Assembly (NCBI RefSeq): GCF_010500965.1
Contig: NZ_QVMI01000038.1
Coordinates: forward strand, 1 to 64,000
DNA length: 64,000 nucleotides
Direction: 5' to 3'
DNA from: Bacteroides sp. 51
GTDB taxonomy: Bacteria; Bacteroidota; Bacteroidia; Bacteroidales; Bacteroidaceae
Shown here: positions 54,734-63,737 of the stretch, piece after piece
How positions within the stretch are numbered: position 1 is the first letter of the stretch
How the letters are laid out: every line of letters begins with the position of its first letter
The notes under the pieces: model-generated
Told to the model about the DNA's origin: nothing
The model's database searches: none
The model's input: only the letters and a program-made list of their open reading frames with translations
Made by a program: the position numbers and the translations under genes

Positions 54734-55273
54734 CTAATCGTCTGCTTCAATAGTGTCTAATGTGAGCAGACCTTCCGGTAGGTTCACTGTAATGACCTTG
54801 TGCATCTGATCTATCTCTACAATAAATTCCTCCTGAGCAGGAACCAATAATTCTTCCTTTCCGTACTTTATCACAAAAAGTACATTCACCGTAGTTTGGT
54901 CTACATCAATAACCTCTCCTAACTCACCCGCATGAACATCATACATGGTAAAACCGATAAAGAAGTTCCATGTCACCTCATCCGGTTCCGCTTCGCTCAC
55001 ATACTTCACTGGAAAATACACTTCGATATTCGTAAACATACGGGCACGTTCTGCACTATCCACCCCCTCCAACTTGATCAGGGCCGTGGAATCGGAACGA
55101 AAACGGTATTCTTCAATAAAGAAGGGAACAAAAATACCATCCAGCAAACATACCAGATAATCGCAATCTGCACGATCAAAGATATCGTCGGTAAACGTAA
55201 ACGACAACTCTCCGTGAATGCCATGAGGCTTGTTGAATAGCCCTATTTTATATACCTCTTCCTTTTTTATCAT
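54734..55273 (-). CDS. rimM: 16S rRNA processing protein RimM
   Basis: A 179-residue ribosome maturation factor that helps mature the 30S head. The N-terminal RimM barrel starts [17 protein letters not shown], and the C-terminal PRC-barrel has [20 protein letters not shown]. Length is typical. Its ATG overlaps the murA stop by four bases. The usual partner genes rpsP and trmD are not adjacent here. Confidence 0.94.
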   Translation of the reverse strand: MIKKEEVYKIGLFNKPHGIHGELSFTFTDDIFDRADCDYLVCLLDGIFVPFFIEEYRFRSDSTALIKLEGVDSAERARMFTNIEVYFPVKYVSEAEPDEVTWNFFIGFTMYDVHAGELGEVIDVDQTTVNVLFVIKYGKEELLVPAQEEFIVEIDQMHKVITVNLPEGLLTLDTIEADD

Positions 55274-56574
55274 ATTCTGGTAATCCTTGCTCCGATAGCG
55301 TTCAAACGGCCTTCAATGTTTTGATATCCACGGTCGATCTGCTCAATGTTATGGATACGGCTGATTCCGTCGGCACTCATTGCAGCAATAAGTAAAGCAA
55401 TACCTGCACGGATGTCAGGAGAAGTCATATTGCCACCACGTAGCGTAAATTCGTGATTATGACCATTTACAACGGCACGGTGCGGATCGCAAAGAATGAT
55501 CTGAGCGCCCATATCAATTAACTTGTCGACAAAGAACAAACGACTTTCAAACATTTTTTGATGAACCAATATACTGCCTTTGGCCTGTGTGGCCACAACG
55601 AGGATCACGCTCAATAAGTCCGGCGTAAGTCCGGGCCAGGGAGCATCGGCAATGGTCATAATGGAGCCATCCATAAATGATTCGATCTGATAACAATCCT
55701 GTGCAGGCACATAAATATCATCTCCCCGTTGTTCGAGCTTGATTCCCAAACGGCGGAAACTTTCAGGGATAATTCCCAGGTTATCGTAAGAAACGTTTTT
55801 GATAGTCAGCTCACTACGGGTCATGGCAGCCATACCGATGAAGCTACCTACTTCGATCATATCGGGCAATACGGTGTGTTCTGTTCCACCCAGACCTTCT
55901 ACCCCTTCAATAGTGAGAAGATTAGAAGCAATACCGCTGATGCGGGCACCCATACGGTTCAACATCTTACAAAGCTGTTGCAGGTAAGGTTCACAGGCGG
56001 CGTTGTAGATGGTAGTGATTCCTTTTGCCAATACGGCAGCCATAACGATATTGGCAGTACCCGTTACAGAAGCCTCATCGAGCAACATGTAGGAACCTTT
56101 CAATTCGTTGGCCGATATTTCAAAGACTTCACGTTCCCTGTTATAATTGAATTCGGCACCAAGATTCTGTATGCCAATGAAATGCGTATCTAAACGACGG
56201 CGACCAATCTTATCACCTCCTGGTTTAGAGATCATAGCCTTGCCGAAACGGGCAACCATAGGACCGATCAACATCACCGACCCGCGAAGGCTGGCACACT
56301 TTTTCAGGAATTCATCGCTTTCCAGATACTTTAAATCAACAGAGTCTGCTTTGAAAGAGTAGGTATCCACTCCTTTTTTGGATACTGTAACTCCCATGTC
56401 GCGCATGAGTTGTATCAGGTTGTTTACATCAAGTATATCAGGTACGTTATATACAACAACTTCTTCCGAAGTCAACAAAGTGGCGCAGATAATCTGCAAC
56501 ACCTCATTCTTTGCACCTTGCGGATAAATATCGCCACTTAACTTGTGTCCTCCTTCAATTACAAATGAAGCCAT
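55270..56574 (-). CDS. murA: UDP-N-acetylglucosamine 1-carboxyvinyltransferase MurA, Asp variant
   Basis: A 434-residue enzyme for the first committed step of peptidoglycan synthesis, adding enolpyruvate to UDP-GlcNAc. The active-site GAKNEVLQ (Lys22, Asn23) is present. The loop that carries the fosfomycin target Cys115 in E. coli reads [12 protein letters not shown] here, with Asp121. Asp variants are known from other bacteria and are insensitive to fosfomycin. Length is normal; it overlaps rimM by four bases. Confidence 0.95.
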   Translation of the reverse strand: MASFVIEGGHKLSGDIYPQGAKNEVLQIICATLLTSEEVVVYNVPDILDVNNLIQLMRDMGVTVSKKGVDTYSFKADSVDLKYLESDEFLKKCASLRGSVMLIGPMVARFGKAMISKPGGDKIGRRRLDTHFIGIQNLGAEFNYNREREVFEISANELKGSYMLLDEASVTGTANIVMAAVLAKGITTIYNAACEPYLQQLCKMLNRMGARISGIASNLLTIEGVEGLGGTEHTVLPDMIEVGSFIGMAAMTRSELTIKNVSYDNLGIIPESFRRLGIKLEQRGDDIYVPAQDCYQIESFMDGSIMTIADAPWPGLTPDLLSVILVVATQAKGSILVHQKMFESRLFFVDKLIDMGAQIILCDPHRAVVNGHNHEFTLRGGNMTSPDIRAGIALLIAAMSADGISRIHNIEQIDRGYQNIEGRLNAIGARITRI

Positions 56575-56577
56575 ATT

Positions 56578-56694
56578 CTAGTAGTTAGTAGTTAGAAGTT
56601 AGTAGTCAGACTGTAATCAGAGACTAATAGTTAGTAACTAGGTGTGGCATTACCTCATCGACCTAACTACTAACTACTAGCTTCTAATTACTAC
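56578..56694. repeat. CTAGTAGTTAGTAGT-type inverted repeat
   Basis: Arms 56578-56605 and 56661-56694 are built from TTAGTAG words and pair across about 55 bases. The right arm touches the DUF4290 stop codon. It separates DUF4290 from murA. Confidence 0.75.
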
Positions 56695-57311
56695 TTCGAA
56701 TATCTCTTTTGATTATTTGAATAACCGTGATTTGTATTATTAGGTTTGGGGCGACGATTAGAAGCCAATCGGGTTTCCATCAGTTTTAGCAAGCTATCGG
56801 TTAATTGCAGTTTTCCTCTGGACAACTCTATCAAATCATCGTTTATTTTTTCATTATCTATAGTGTCTTTATTCCATGCCATATAATCCTTTTTCATATG
56901 GTTGGCTATAAGAGCCACCAGATTGTCTTTCTCATCACCTTCGGGAAACTCAATTGCTTTCTTTATCAACACCTCAATAGTCCGGCCGTAGTGGCGATAA
57001 CGTATTTTCGTGCTTGGATAAGGGATTAAGTCGGGCTTTGTCGACAGATTATCTTTGCGGATAATCTCATAAGGATAATCAATATCCAGCTTGAAGTCAG
57101 ACATAATAGCCAAGTGATCCCATAGCTTATGTGTAAAATCGGGAACATCTCTTAAATGTGGGAACATATTTCCCATGATACTGATGATTGTATTGGCACA
57201 TTTCTGACGTTCGGCACGGTCTTCAAGCGTCAGAGCGTAATCAACCATGTTCTGAATACTCCGTCCGTACTCCGGAAGTGGAAGTTTTTTTTGCTGCGTA
57301 TTATACTGCAT
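56691..57311 (-). CDS. DUF4290 protein
   Basis: A 206-residue soluble protein typical of Bacteroidales, matching DUF4290 in its opening PLPEYGRSIQNMVDYALTL and the following MGNMFPHLRDVPDFTHKLWDHLAIM. The C-terminal 25 residues are basic, Asn-rich and probably disordered. The function is unknown; it is regularly found next to murA and peptidoglycan genes, so a role there is plausible but unproven. Confidence 0.9.
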   Translation of the reverse strand: MQYNTQQKKLPLPEYGRSIQNMVDYALTLEDRAERQKCANTIISIMGNMFPHLRDVPDFTHKLWDHLAIMSDFKLDIDYPYEIIRKDNLSTKPDLIPYPSTKIRYRHYGRTIEVLIKKAIEFPEGDEKDNLVALIANHMKKDYMAWNKDTIDNEKINDDLIELSRGKLQLTDSLLKLMETRLASNRRPKPNNTNHGYSNNQKRYSK

Positions 57312-57319
57312 ATATTGTT

Positions 57320-57417
57320 TAAGTTTTTAAGTTTATGAGTCTTTAAGTTTTTAAGTTCAGTTTGGTAGACAGATATTTTATTAGAATACTCATTGGCCTT
57401 ACTACTAACTACTAGCT
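57320..57417. repeat. TTTAAGTTTTTAAGTT and TACTACTAACTA repeat words
   Basis: TTTAAGTTTTTAAGTTTATG and CTTTAAGTTTTTAAGTTCAG lie side by side at 57320-57361, and an ACTACTAACTACTAGC copy of the 56.6 kb repeat precedes the tsaB stop. Confidence 0.6.
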
Positions 57418-57425
57418 TCTGACTA

Positions 57426-58115
57426 CTAAATTCTTTTCTTAGGCATTGTGGCTATAAATTCTTTCAGGTAAAACGGTTCGAAGTAAGCCACATCTTCAAA
57501 CTTTCCATTCGCCATTGCTTTGTCTGCCAGGGGGAACATCATTTTAGCCAACGGATGGATATTGTCAATAAAATGAGCATTAGGATGAGTAATTTTCTCC
57601 CGGCACTTAGCTGCACCATTCCCAAAGAAATAAACAGGATGTTTATCCAGAAATTCCAGGTATGAGTTCTCATCAATGATGTCGGCCGAAGTTTCGCGCA
57701 CCACATTCAACGCACGGTCGTAGATGGCTGCATAAACCTCCATGCGACGGGCATCAATCATGGGGCAGATCAGAGCATTGTCCGACAACTCATGATATAA
57801 CAACACTGGAACGGCCAATGTTTCGAGGGTAGGAATTCCAATCAAAGGAACGTCACGGCCGTAACAAATGCCTTTGGCCATAGAAACTCCGATACGCAAG
57901 CCGGTATATGAGCCTGGTCCACAACTTACCGCAACAGCATCCAGCGGTATGGCGTGGCTGTCGATCAACGACAAAGCTTCATCCACAAATCCTCCCAATA
58001 ATGTTGCGTGTGATGGTCCCTGAAAGTCTTCTTTAACAAAAATATTCTGTCCATCTTCACTTACCGCTACCGAGCAAACGGTAGTGGAAGTTTCGATATG
58101 CAAGATACATGACAT
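57426..58115 (-). CDS. tsaB: tRNA threonylcarbamoyladenosine biosynthesis protein TsaB
   Basis: A 229-residue ASKHA-fold protein that partners TsaD in making the t6A modification of ANN-decoding tRNAs. The N-terminus LHIETSTTVCSVAVSEDG and VSCGPGSYTGLRIGVSMAKG are diagnostic. The C-terminal PFYLKEF is as expected. It is divergent from yicC and precedes DUF4290 on the minus strand. Confidence 0.94.
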   Translation of the reverse strand: MSCILHIETSTTVCSVAVSEDGQNIFVKEDFQGPSHATLLGGFVDEALSLIDSHAIPLDAVAVSCGPGSYTGLRIGVSMAKGICYGRDVPLIGIPTLETLAVPVLLYHELSDNALICPMIDARRMEVYAAIYDRALNVVRETSADIIDENSYLEFLDKHPVYFFGNGAAKCREKITHPNAHFIDNIHPLAKMMFPLADKAMANGKFEDVAYFEPFYLKEFIATMPKKRI

Positions 58116-58168
58116 AATTTTCGGGTTATATATGGTGCAAATCTACGCAAAATTTTAATTCTTTTCCG

Positions 58169-58176
58169 TAGCTTTG
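58169..58176 (+). promoter_or_regulatory. Putative -7 box for yicC
   Basis: TAGCTTTG fits TAnnTTTG, 19 bases before the yicC start. Confidence 0.5.
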
Positions 58177-58194
58177 CACAAAATTAGTGCAACT

Positions 58195-59073
58195 ATGATA
58201 CAATCAATGACTGGTTATGGCAGAGCGATGACCGAACTTTCCGATAAAAAGATACATGTAGAGATCAAATCTCTGAATAGTAAAGCTATGGATTTGTCTA
58301 CACGTATGGCACCGGCTTATCGTGAAAAAGAAATCGAAGTACGCAACGAGGTTTCTAAAAGACTGGAACGGGGCAAGGCCGATTTTAGTCTCTGGATCGA
58401 AAAGAAAGAAAATGCAGAGGCGGCTGTAGTAATCAATCAGGCATTGTTGGGAAGCTACTATAAGCAAATTGTAGAGTCTTCGGAGAAACTCAACATCCCT
58501 CTTCCAACGGATTGGTTCCAGACTTTACTGCGTATGCCGGATGTTATGGGAAAACCTGAGATTCAGGAGCTAAGCGAAGAGGAATGGAAGGTTGTAAGCG
58601 ATACGATTGCGCAAGCAATCGATCAATTGGTTGAATTCCGCAAGCAGGAAGGAAAAGCATTGGAGAAGAAATTCCGCGAGAATATCGACAATATCCGTAA
58701 GCTACTGGAAAATATTGCCCCATACGAGAAAGAACGGGTAGAAAAAGTCAGAGAACGGATTACTGATGCTCTTGAAAAGGTTATCGGCATTGATTATGAT
58801 AAAAACCGCCTGGAACAGGAACTCATTTACTATATAGAGAAACTGGACATCAACGAGGAGAAACAACGCCTCACTAATCACCTGAACTATTTCATCAAAA
58901 CGATGGAAGGTGATAACGGACAGGGCAAAAAACTCGGATTCATCGCCCAGGAAATGGGACGCGAAATAAATACATTGGGAAGCAAATCCAATCACGCCGA
59001 AATGCAAAAGATCGTCGTTCAAATGAAAGACGAACTCGAACAAATCAAAGAACAAATTCTAAACGTAATGTGA
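58195..59073 (+). CDS. yicC: YicC-family endoribonuclease
   Basis: A 292-residue protein with the YicC pattern: start SMTGYGRAM, the middle RMPDVMGKPE, and the C-terminal DUF1732 block GKKLGFIAQEMGREINTLGSKS. In E. coli YicC is an endoribonuclease that affects sRNA decay. ATG 58195 gives the conserved start; an upstream in-frame ATG at 58174 would add seven residues. gmk follows after a repeat, as in many bacteria. Confidence 0.94.
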   Translation: MIQSMTGYGRAMTELSDKKIHVEIKSLNSKAMDLSTRMAPAYREKEIEVRNEVSKRLERGKADFSLWIEKKENAEAAVVINQALLGSYYKQIVESSEKLNIPLPTDWFQTLLRMPDVMGKPEIQELSEEEWKVVSDTIAQAIDQLVEFRKQEGKALEKKFRENIDNIRKLLENIAPYEKERVEKVRERITDALEKVIGIDYDKNRLEQELIYYIEKLDINEEKQRLTNHLNYFIKTMEGDNGQGKKLGFIAQEMGREINTLGSKSNHAEMQKIVVQMKDELEQIKEQILNVM

Positions 59074-59074
59074 T

Positions 59075-59152
59075 TTCAGTTGACAGTTGACAGTTACGAT
59101 GCCGTATGTTAACTGTCAACTATCAACTGTCAACTGTCAACTATCAACTGAA
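59075..59152. repeat. CAGTTGACAGTT/AACTGTCAACTG inverted repeat
   Basis: TTCAGTTGACAGTTGACAG (59075 on) faces several AACTGTCAACTAT words ending CAACTGAA. It fills the gap between yicC and gmk and happens to be open in the gmk frame. Confidence 0.85.
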
Positions 59153-59716
59153 ATGGGAAAGTTAATTATATTTTCAGCCCCTTCGGGTTCCGGTAAGTCA
59201 ACGATTATCAATTATCTGTTGACCCAAGACCTGAACTTAGCCTTTTCTATATCGGCAACAAGCCGTCCTCCCAGGGGAACAGAAGTTCACGGAGTAGAGT
59301 ATTTCTTCCTTTCTCCGGATGAATTCCGGGCTTGTATAATACGCGATGAATTCCTTGAATATGAGGAAGTATACCAGGATAGATTTTATGGAACGTTAAA
59401 AGAACCCATAGAATTGCAACTTAAGTCAGGGAAAAATGTTATATTTGACGTAGATGTAGTTGGTGGAGTTAATATCAAGCAATATTACGGAGACCGTGCT
59501 TTATCGGTTTTTATTCAACCTCCATCCGTAGAAGAACTACGCAAACGATTGACCGGGCGCGGGACAGACACGCCCGAAGTTATTGAAAGCCGCATTGCCA
59601 AAGCTGAATTCGAACTCGGTTATACCAATAAGTTTGATGTGGTTATCATTAATGATGATCTGGAAAAAGCGCAGGCCGAGGCTTTACAAATAGTAAAAGA
59701 CTTTTTGGCAAAATGA
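59153..59716 (+). CDS. gmk: Guanylate kinase
   Basis: A 187-residue enzyme phosphorylating GMP to GDP. The P-loop [10 protein letters not shown] is at about 8-17, and the GMP-binding [19 protein letters not shown] follows. ATG 59153 matches the usual N-terminus; the frame is open upstream only because it passes through the repeat, so a longer start is rejected. It overlaps nadD by four bases. Confidence 0.96.
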   Translation: MGKLIIFSAPSGSGKSTIINYLLTQDLNLAFSISATSRPPRGTEVHGVEYFFLSPDEFRACIIRDEFLEYEEVYQDRFYGTLKEPIELQLKSGKNVIFDVDVVGGVNIKQYYGDRALSVFIQPPSVEELRKRLTGRGTDTPEVIESRIAKAEFELGYTNKFDVVIINDDLEKAQAEALQIVKDFLAK

Positions 59717-60306
59717 TTAAAAAGATAAAAACAGGAATTTTCAGCGGGTCATTTAATCCGATACATATCGGACATCTGGCTCTGGCGAATTATCTTTGTG
59801 AATACGAAGATCTGGATGAGGTGTGGTTTATTGTAAGTCCACTTAACCCATTCAAAACGCCTGAAAATTTACTAAATGAAGCCAAACGATTGGATTTGGT
59901 TAAAGCTGCGGTAGCAGATTATCCAAAGTTTCAGGCTTCGGATGTGGAATTAACCCTCCCCCGTCCTTCGTACACCATCAAAACATTAGATCATTTACGT
60001 AGCACATATCCTAACCGGGACTTTACATTGATCATTGGCTCCGACAATTGGAACTTCTTTGATAAATGGAGAGAATCCGAGCGTATCATCGAACGTTACA
60101 AAATTTTAATCTATCCGCGCCGGGCATTTACTATTGACAGGTTCTCATTGTCATCTACCATACGCGCCGCAAAAGCCCCGCTATTGGATATCAGTTCAAC
60201 CTTTATCCGCGAAGCATTGGCAGAAGGAAAAGACCTTGCTTACTTCCTGCATCCGGCTTCATATAAGATTATTAAAGAGGAAGGATTATACCAAAAGAAA
60301 GGGTAA
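59713..60306 (+). CDS. nadD: Nicotinate-nucleotide adenylyltransferase
   Basis: A 197-residue enzyme making deamido-NAD from nicotinate mononucleotide and ATP. The HIGH-type motif [17 protein letters not shown] and the C-terminal [10 protein letters not shown] motif are clear. It is coupled to gmk by a four-base overlap (ATGA) in a yicC-gmk-nadD operon. Length is normal. Confidence 0.95.
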   Translation: MIKKIKTGIFSGSFNPIHIGHLALANYLCEYEDLDEVWFIVSPLNPFKTPENLLNEAKRLDLVKAAVADYPKFQASDVELTLPRPSYTIKTLDHLRSTYPNRDFTLIIGSDNWNFFDKWRESERIIERYKILIYPRRAFTIDRFSLSSTIRAAKAPLLDISSTFIREALAEGKDLAYFLHPASYKIIKEEGLYQKKG

Positions 60307-60372
60307 ATATCATTTTTTTGCCGAATAAAGATGTACTAAAAGTCGTTTTTTCTATCTTTATGCCCGGCTTAA

Positions 60373-61254
60373 ATGATAAAAATGGGAAATTCCTATACAA
60401 AACTATCTTTCGATAAGATCAGGCGAAGGGATCCGAATACGATCAATTATTCAATTTTCTCTGAGAATGCACGTCTTCCTATAGACATGTTATTCAAAGA
60501 ACCGTTTATTGTTGAAGGCCTTGTTTTAGGGCTTTGCATCAAAGGCTCGGCAAAAATCAAGATTAGTTTCAATGAGTATGAATTAAAGCCGGATACAGTT
60601 TTTGTATTAATCCCCAGCCAGGTAGTTCATTTAGTTGAAAATTCGGAAGATTTCCTGATAGAATCCCTTTATATTTCTTTCGATTTTATGATCGGACTGC
60701 CATTGGAACAGGACTTTGATTCTGCATTTAACCTCAGAAAGCGTCCGTGCATTAATATATCCAGTGAGGCTATGCAGAACTTGTTGGAATACTTCACATT
60801 CATAGTAAAGCAGTACAACCGTGCCGAACAACCTTACAGAGATACAATCATTAAAGGATTGATTTTCTCACTCCTGGCCGAATTTACAGCTATTTACAAG
60901 AACAATGCAGCAGACAGGAATATTGTTACCACGCGTCAGGAAGAACTTACCAATGAATTTCTGAAATTGTTGATCGAGGATCATAAAGAGGAACGAAGTG
61001 TTTCTCACTATGCAGATAAGTTATATGTCACCCGCAAACATCTATCGGCTACAGTTAAACAGGTAACAGGGCGAACTGTATTGGAATGGATACACGCCGT
61101 ATTTATCACCACTACCAAAGTTTTACTGAAGAATAGCAATAAAACGATTGCGGAAATCTCAGAAGAGTTGAATTTCTCCAGTCCGTCTTTCTTCTGCCGG
61201 CTATTCAAAACACATGCCGGGATGTCTCCGATGGAGTATAGGAATCTAAATTAA
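60373..61254 (+). CDS. AraC-family transcription regulator
   Basis: A 293-residue regulator. The N-terminal part (about 1-170) is a cupin-like sensor domain (KGSAKIKISFNEYELKPDT), and the C-terminal 100 residues hold two helix-turn-helix motifs (VSHYADKLYVTRKHLSATVK and IAEISEELNFSSPSFFCRLFK) with the GMSPMEYR ending. The start may be nine bases further on at 60382. Its target is not visible; the adjacent gene is a pseudogene. Confidence 0.92.
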   Translation: MIKMGNSYTKLSFDKIRRRDPNTINYSIFSENARLPIDMLFKEPFIVEGLVLGLCIKGSAKIKISFNEYELKPDTVFVLIPSQVVHLVENSEDFLIESLYISFDFMIGLPLEQDFDSAFNLRKRPCINISSEAMQNLLEYFTFIVKQYNRAEQPYRDTIIKGLIFSLLAEFTAIYKNNAADRNIVTTRQEELTNEFLKLLIEDHKEERSVSHYADKLYVTRKHLSATVKQVTGRTVLEWIHAVFITTTKVLLKNSNKTIAEISEELNFSSPSFFCRLFKTHAGMSPMEYRNLN

Positions 61255-61331
61255 TCCACACCCTCTTGTCTCTTCCTTGCCAAGGCGTTGGCACAAACGA
61301 AAGAAAAGCTAGCTAATAATACAGAGTCAGA

Positions 61332-62141
61332 CTACTTGCAAAGACTATACCCCGTTCCGTATGTCTTAGAAAGCCAAAGCCCAAAGAACCGATCATAAAT
61401 CTGATACACAGCGCCTTCTTTGGTTACAAGTTCTTTTTCAAGCAATTGCCTCACGGCCGACTGTACAGAACTCGCCGAATACAAACCATGTTTCTTTATA
61501 AAATCCGCAGAAGTGATCTCGGATGCTTTTCCTTCTTTCGCTATAGAAAAAAGAACTTCTTTCTGACGCTCAGACAACATGGAAACCATACTTTGATAAA
61601 CCGTCTTGCCAGATTCAACTGTCATATGCAAAATTTGGTCTGCCTCAGTTATCGACATTTCATCATTACCGTCTGATTGTTCATAGATACGGTTAAAGAG
61701 CGTTTGCATATACCACGTATGTCCCTCCAGCAAGTTGTATATACACGTAATACACTCATCCGTAATTTTCTTTCCGCCTCTTTTAAAATGTTTATGAACA
61801 AATTTACAGTAAGGTTCAAGCCCTATTGGATCGAGATTTAAAAAAGATGCACTCTGATAAAATGGTCTTGATGCTGAGAAAAAGATATTCTGCATCATAT
61901 GCCACTGACTGCCAGAGAATACGAAGGTAGTATTCTTACATTTCTGAATATAGGTACGCAGGATAGCTTCTACATTTTCTTCGGGGTACTTAGCTATCTG
62001 CTGAAATTCATCGATCGCTACGACACAAGGTTTGTCGGCCGATTCGAGATAGATAAAGATTTCTTCCAGAGACAATAACGGTTGCCGGATATCTCCGATA
62101 CCAATATCAAAAACAGGCTGCCATATACGGTTATCACTTTT
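61332..62141 (-). pseudogene. 5'-truncated archaeal-type AAA ATPase
   Basis: About 247-270 codons of a P-loop ATPase. Walker B PCVVAIDEFQQIA and a winged-helix C-terminal part (SSVQSAVRQLLEKELV) remain, and the frame continues upstream as VFDIGIGDIRQPLLSLEE, but the N-terminal Walker A domain is absent and no ATG precedes the sequence. Similarity to the intact family ends near 62141, then AT-rich DNA follows. The complete family, roughly 380 residues, is common and often multicopy in Bacteroidales. Confidence 0.85.
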
Positions 62142-62269
62142 TAGATTATTGCAAATATAATAATTGCAGATTAGATAAATATCATAAAAGTGGGATCATT
62201 TTCTATTTATAAAAACTTCAGTCAGATAAATTAATCTGAATCTAATCTATTTCTATCCAATCTCAGTAA

Positions 62270-62998
62270 TTAAGTATATAGCCCGCCATTAATAGAAATG
62301 ACATCGCCTGTAATATAACCCGCTTGTTCGGAGGCTAGGAAGCCTACCAGGGCGGCAACCTCTTCTGCCTGTCCGAAACGTCCTACCGGAATCATTTTCT
62401 TCAATGTATCTTCATCCAGATCCTGGGTCATATCGGTAGCGATATATCCCGGAGCAACGGCATTCACAGTTACTTTGCGGGGACCGACTTCCTGAGCCAA
62501 TGCTTTCGTTGCGCCGATAACTGCCGCTTTAGCGGCCGAATAGTTTGTTTGTCCCGGCAAGCCTTTTATCCCCGACAGGGAAACCATATTAATGATACGT
62601 CCGAAACGTTTGCTCAACATATCTTTAAGCAATTTGCGGGTAACCAGGAAGAATCCATTCAAACTGGTGTTGATTACATCATTCCACTGTTCGTCTTGCA
62701 TGAAGATCATCATCGCATCCTGACGTATACCTGCATTGTTTACCAACACGGCAATATAATCTTCGGGATGCTCTTTTTTCCATGTATCGAGTGCCAGTTC
62801 TACGTCGGCTGCGACAGCCACATCAAAAGGAAGCAATTCGGCCTTGACGCCTTTCTCTTCGACTAAACGTTGAGTTTCCAGCGCAGCTTCTTTATTGGAT
62901 GCATAGTTAATTATGATTGGATATCCCATATCTGCCAGTTGCAGACACACGGCACGGCCTATTCCACGGCTGCCACCGGTTACAAGTGCATACTTCAT
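62270..62998 (-). CDS. 3-oxoacyl-ACP reductase FabG-like, probable polyene pathway
   Basis: A 242-residue short-chain dehydrogenase. The NADP motif is TGGSRGIG (8-15), NNAG is at 87-90, and the catalytic set is Ser140, Tyr153 and Lys157 (NYSAAKAA). It reduces 3-oxoacyl-ACP to 3-hydroxyacyl-ACP. With the LolA-like and CrtI-like genes just upstream it resembles the FabG member of aryl-polyene or flexirubin clusters, rather than the housekeeping FabG, which is usually near fabD/fabF. Confidence 0.9.
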   Translation of the reverse strand: MKYALVTGGSRGIGRAVCLQLADMGYPIIINYASNKEAALETQRLVEEKGVKAELLPFDVAVAADVELALDTWKKEHPEDYIAVLVNNAGIRQDAMMIFMQDEQWNDVINTSLNGFFLVTRKLLKDMLSKRFGRIINMVSLSGIKGLPGQTNYSAAKAAVIGATKALAQEVGPRKVTVNAVAPGYIATDMTQDLDEDTLKKMIPVGRFGQAEEVAALVGFLASEQAGYITGDVISINGGLYT

Positions 62999-63009
62999 TA
63001 TATTTATTT

Positions 63010-63083
63010 TGTAGGGGCGGTTCGCGAACCACCCAATGATTATTTATCGTTTATATTTGGGCGGTTCACGAACCGCCCCTACA
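63010..63083. repeat. REPIN-like element, copy 4
   Basis: TGTAGGGGCGGTTCGCGAAC opens it and GGTTCACGAACCGCCCCTA closes it. The centre (ATGATTATTTATCG) is unlike the other copies. It sits between the LolA-like stop and the fabG start on the minus strand. Confidence 0.9.
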
Positions 63084-63088
63084 TGTTA

Positions 63089-63718
63089 TCATTTCTTTGC
63101 AGGAGTAAAGTACTTCTCATCAATGGTTTGATTCATTACTTTATTCTTCAGTTCATACACAGTATAACTACCATCAGCTTCTTTGGTTCTGAGAACAGAA
63201 AGCGTCAGATCGGATTTACTATAATGTACAATTACTTTCTTAATATTACTTTTATTGACTTTGCTGTCAATATCGGCCGTAATAACATAGTACTTGGCCT
63301 CTTCCGAACAAGTAATTTTGCTTGCACCCATTTGCAACATTCCGCCCTGCAAGCTGGCTGTAAGAATGTTCTTCATGCCGCGCATCTTTGCATTGGCTTT
63401 AGCAGATACTTCGCGTTTCTTGCCCGAAGCCACCATAATGCACCGGTCTTCATTGATCAGCATTAAATCACCAGCCGGATCGGTATACCACAACGCCATT
63501 TTCTCCGGTTTACCATAATAAAGTTTCCCGTTAGACTTGATGTCTTCACCCAGAATGGCCATATGTTTTACCTGATCAAAATCACTTGTCATGCTGGTAT
63601 TCTTTATGTTAGCCTGATTGACTTTTTCCAGTATAGCAAAATCAGCATCACTTATTGTTTGAGCCTGAGCTAAAGTGCAAGCAAGAAACAGGATAATCAA
63701 AAGACTGAATTTCTTCAT
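63089..63718 (-). CDS. LolA-like outer-membrane lipoprotein carrier family protein
   Basis: A 209-residue exported protein (signal peptide about 1-20) with a LolA-type half-barrel: FDQVKHMAILGEDIKSNGKLYYGKPEKMALWY in its core and a long C-terminal beta region ending FTPAKK. In polyene/flexirubin clusters a LolA-like protein is thought to move the lipid-linked pigment across the periplasm; that role is inferred here from the neighbours. Confidence 0.88.
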   Translation of the reverse strand: MKKFSLLIILFLACTLAQAQTISDADFAILEKVNQANIKNTSMTSDFDQVKHMAILGEDIKSNGKLYYGKPEKMALWYTDPAGDLMLINEDRCIMVASGKKREVSAKANAKMRGMKNILTASLQGGMLQMGASKITCSEEAKYYVITADIDSKVNKSNIKKVIVHYSKSDLTLSVLRTKEADGSYTVYELKNKVMNQTIDEKYFTPAKK

Positions 63719-63737
63719 AATAGTTCGTTTATAATAT

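Noticed and set aside
59087-59152. N-terminal extension of guanylate kinase
   Set aside because: The extra residues come from translating the AACTGTCAAC repeat; the ATG at 59153 matches the normal start.
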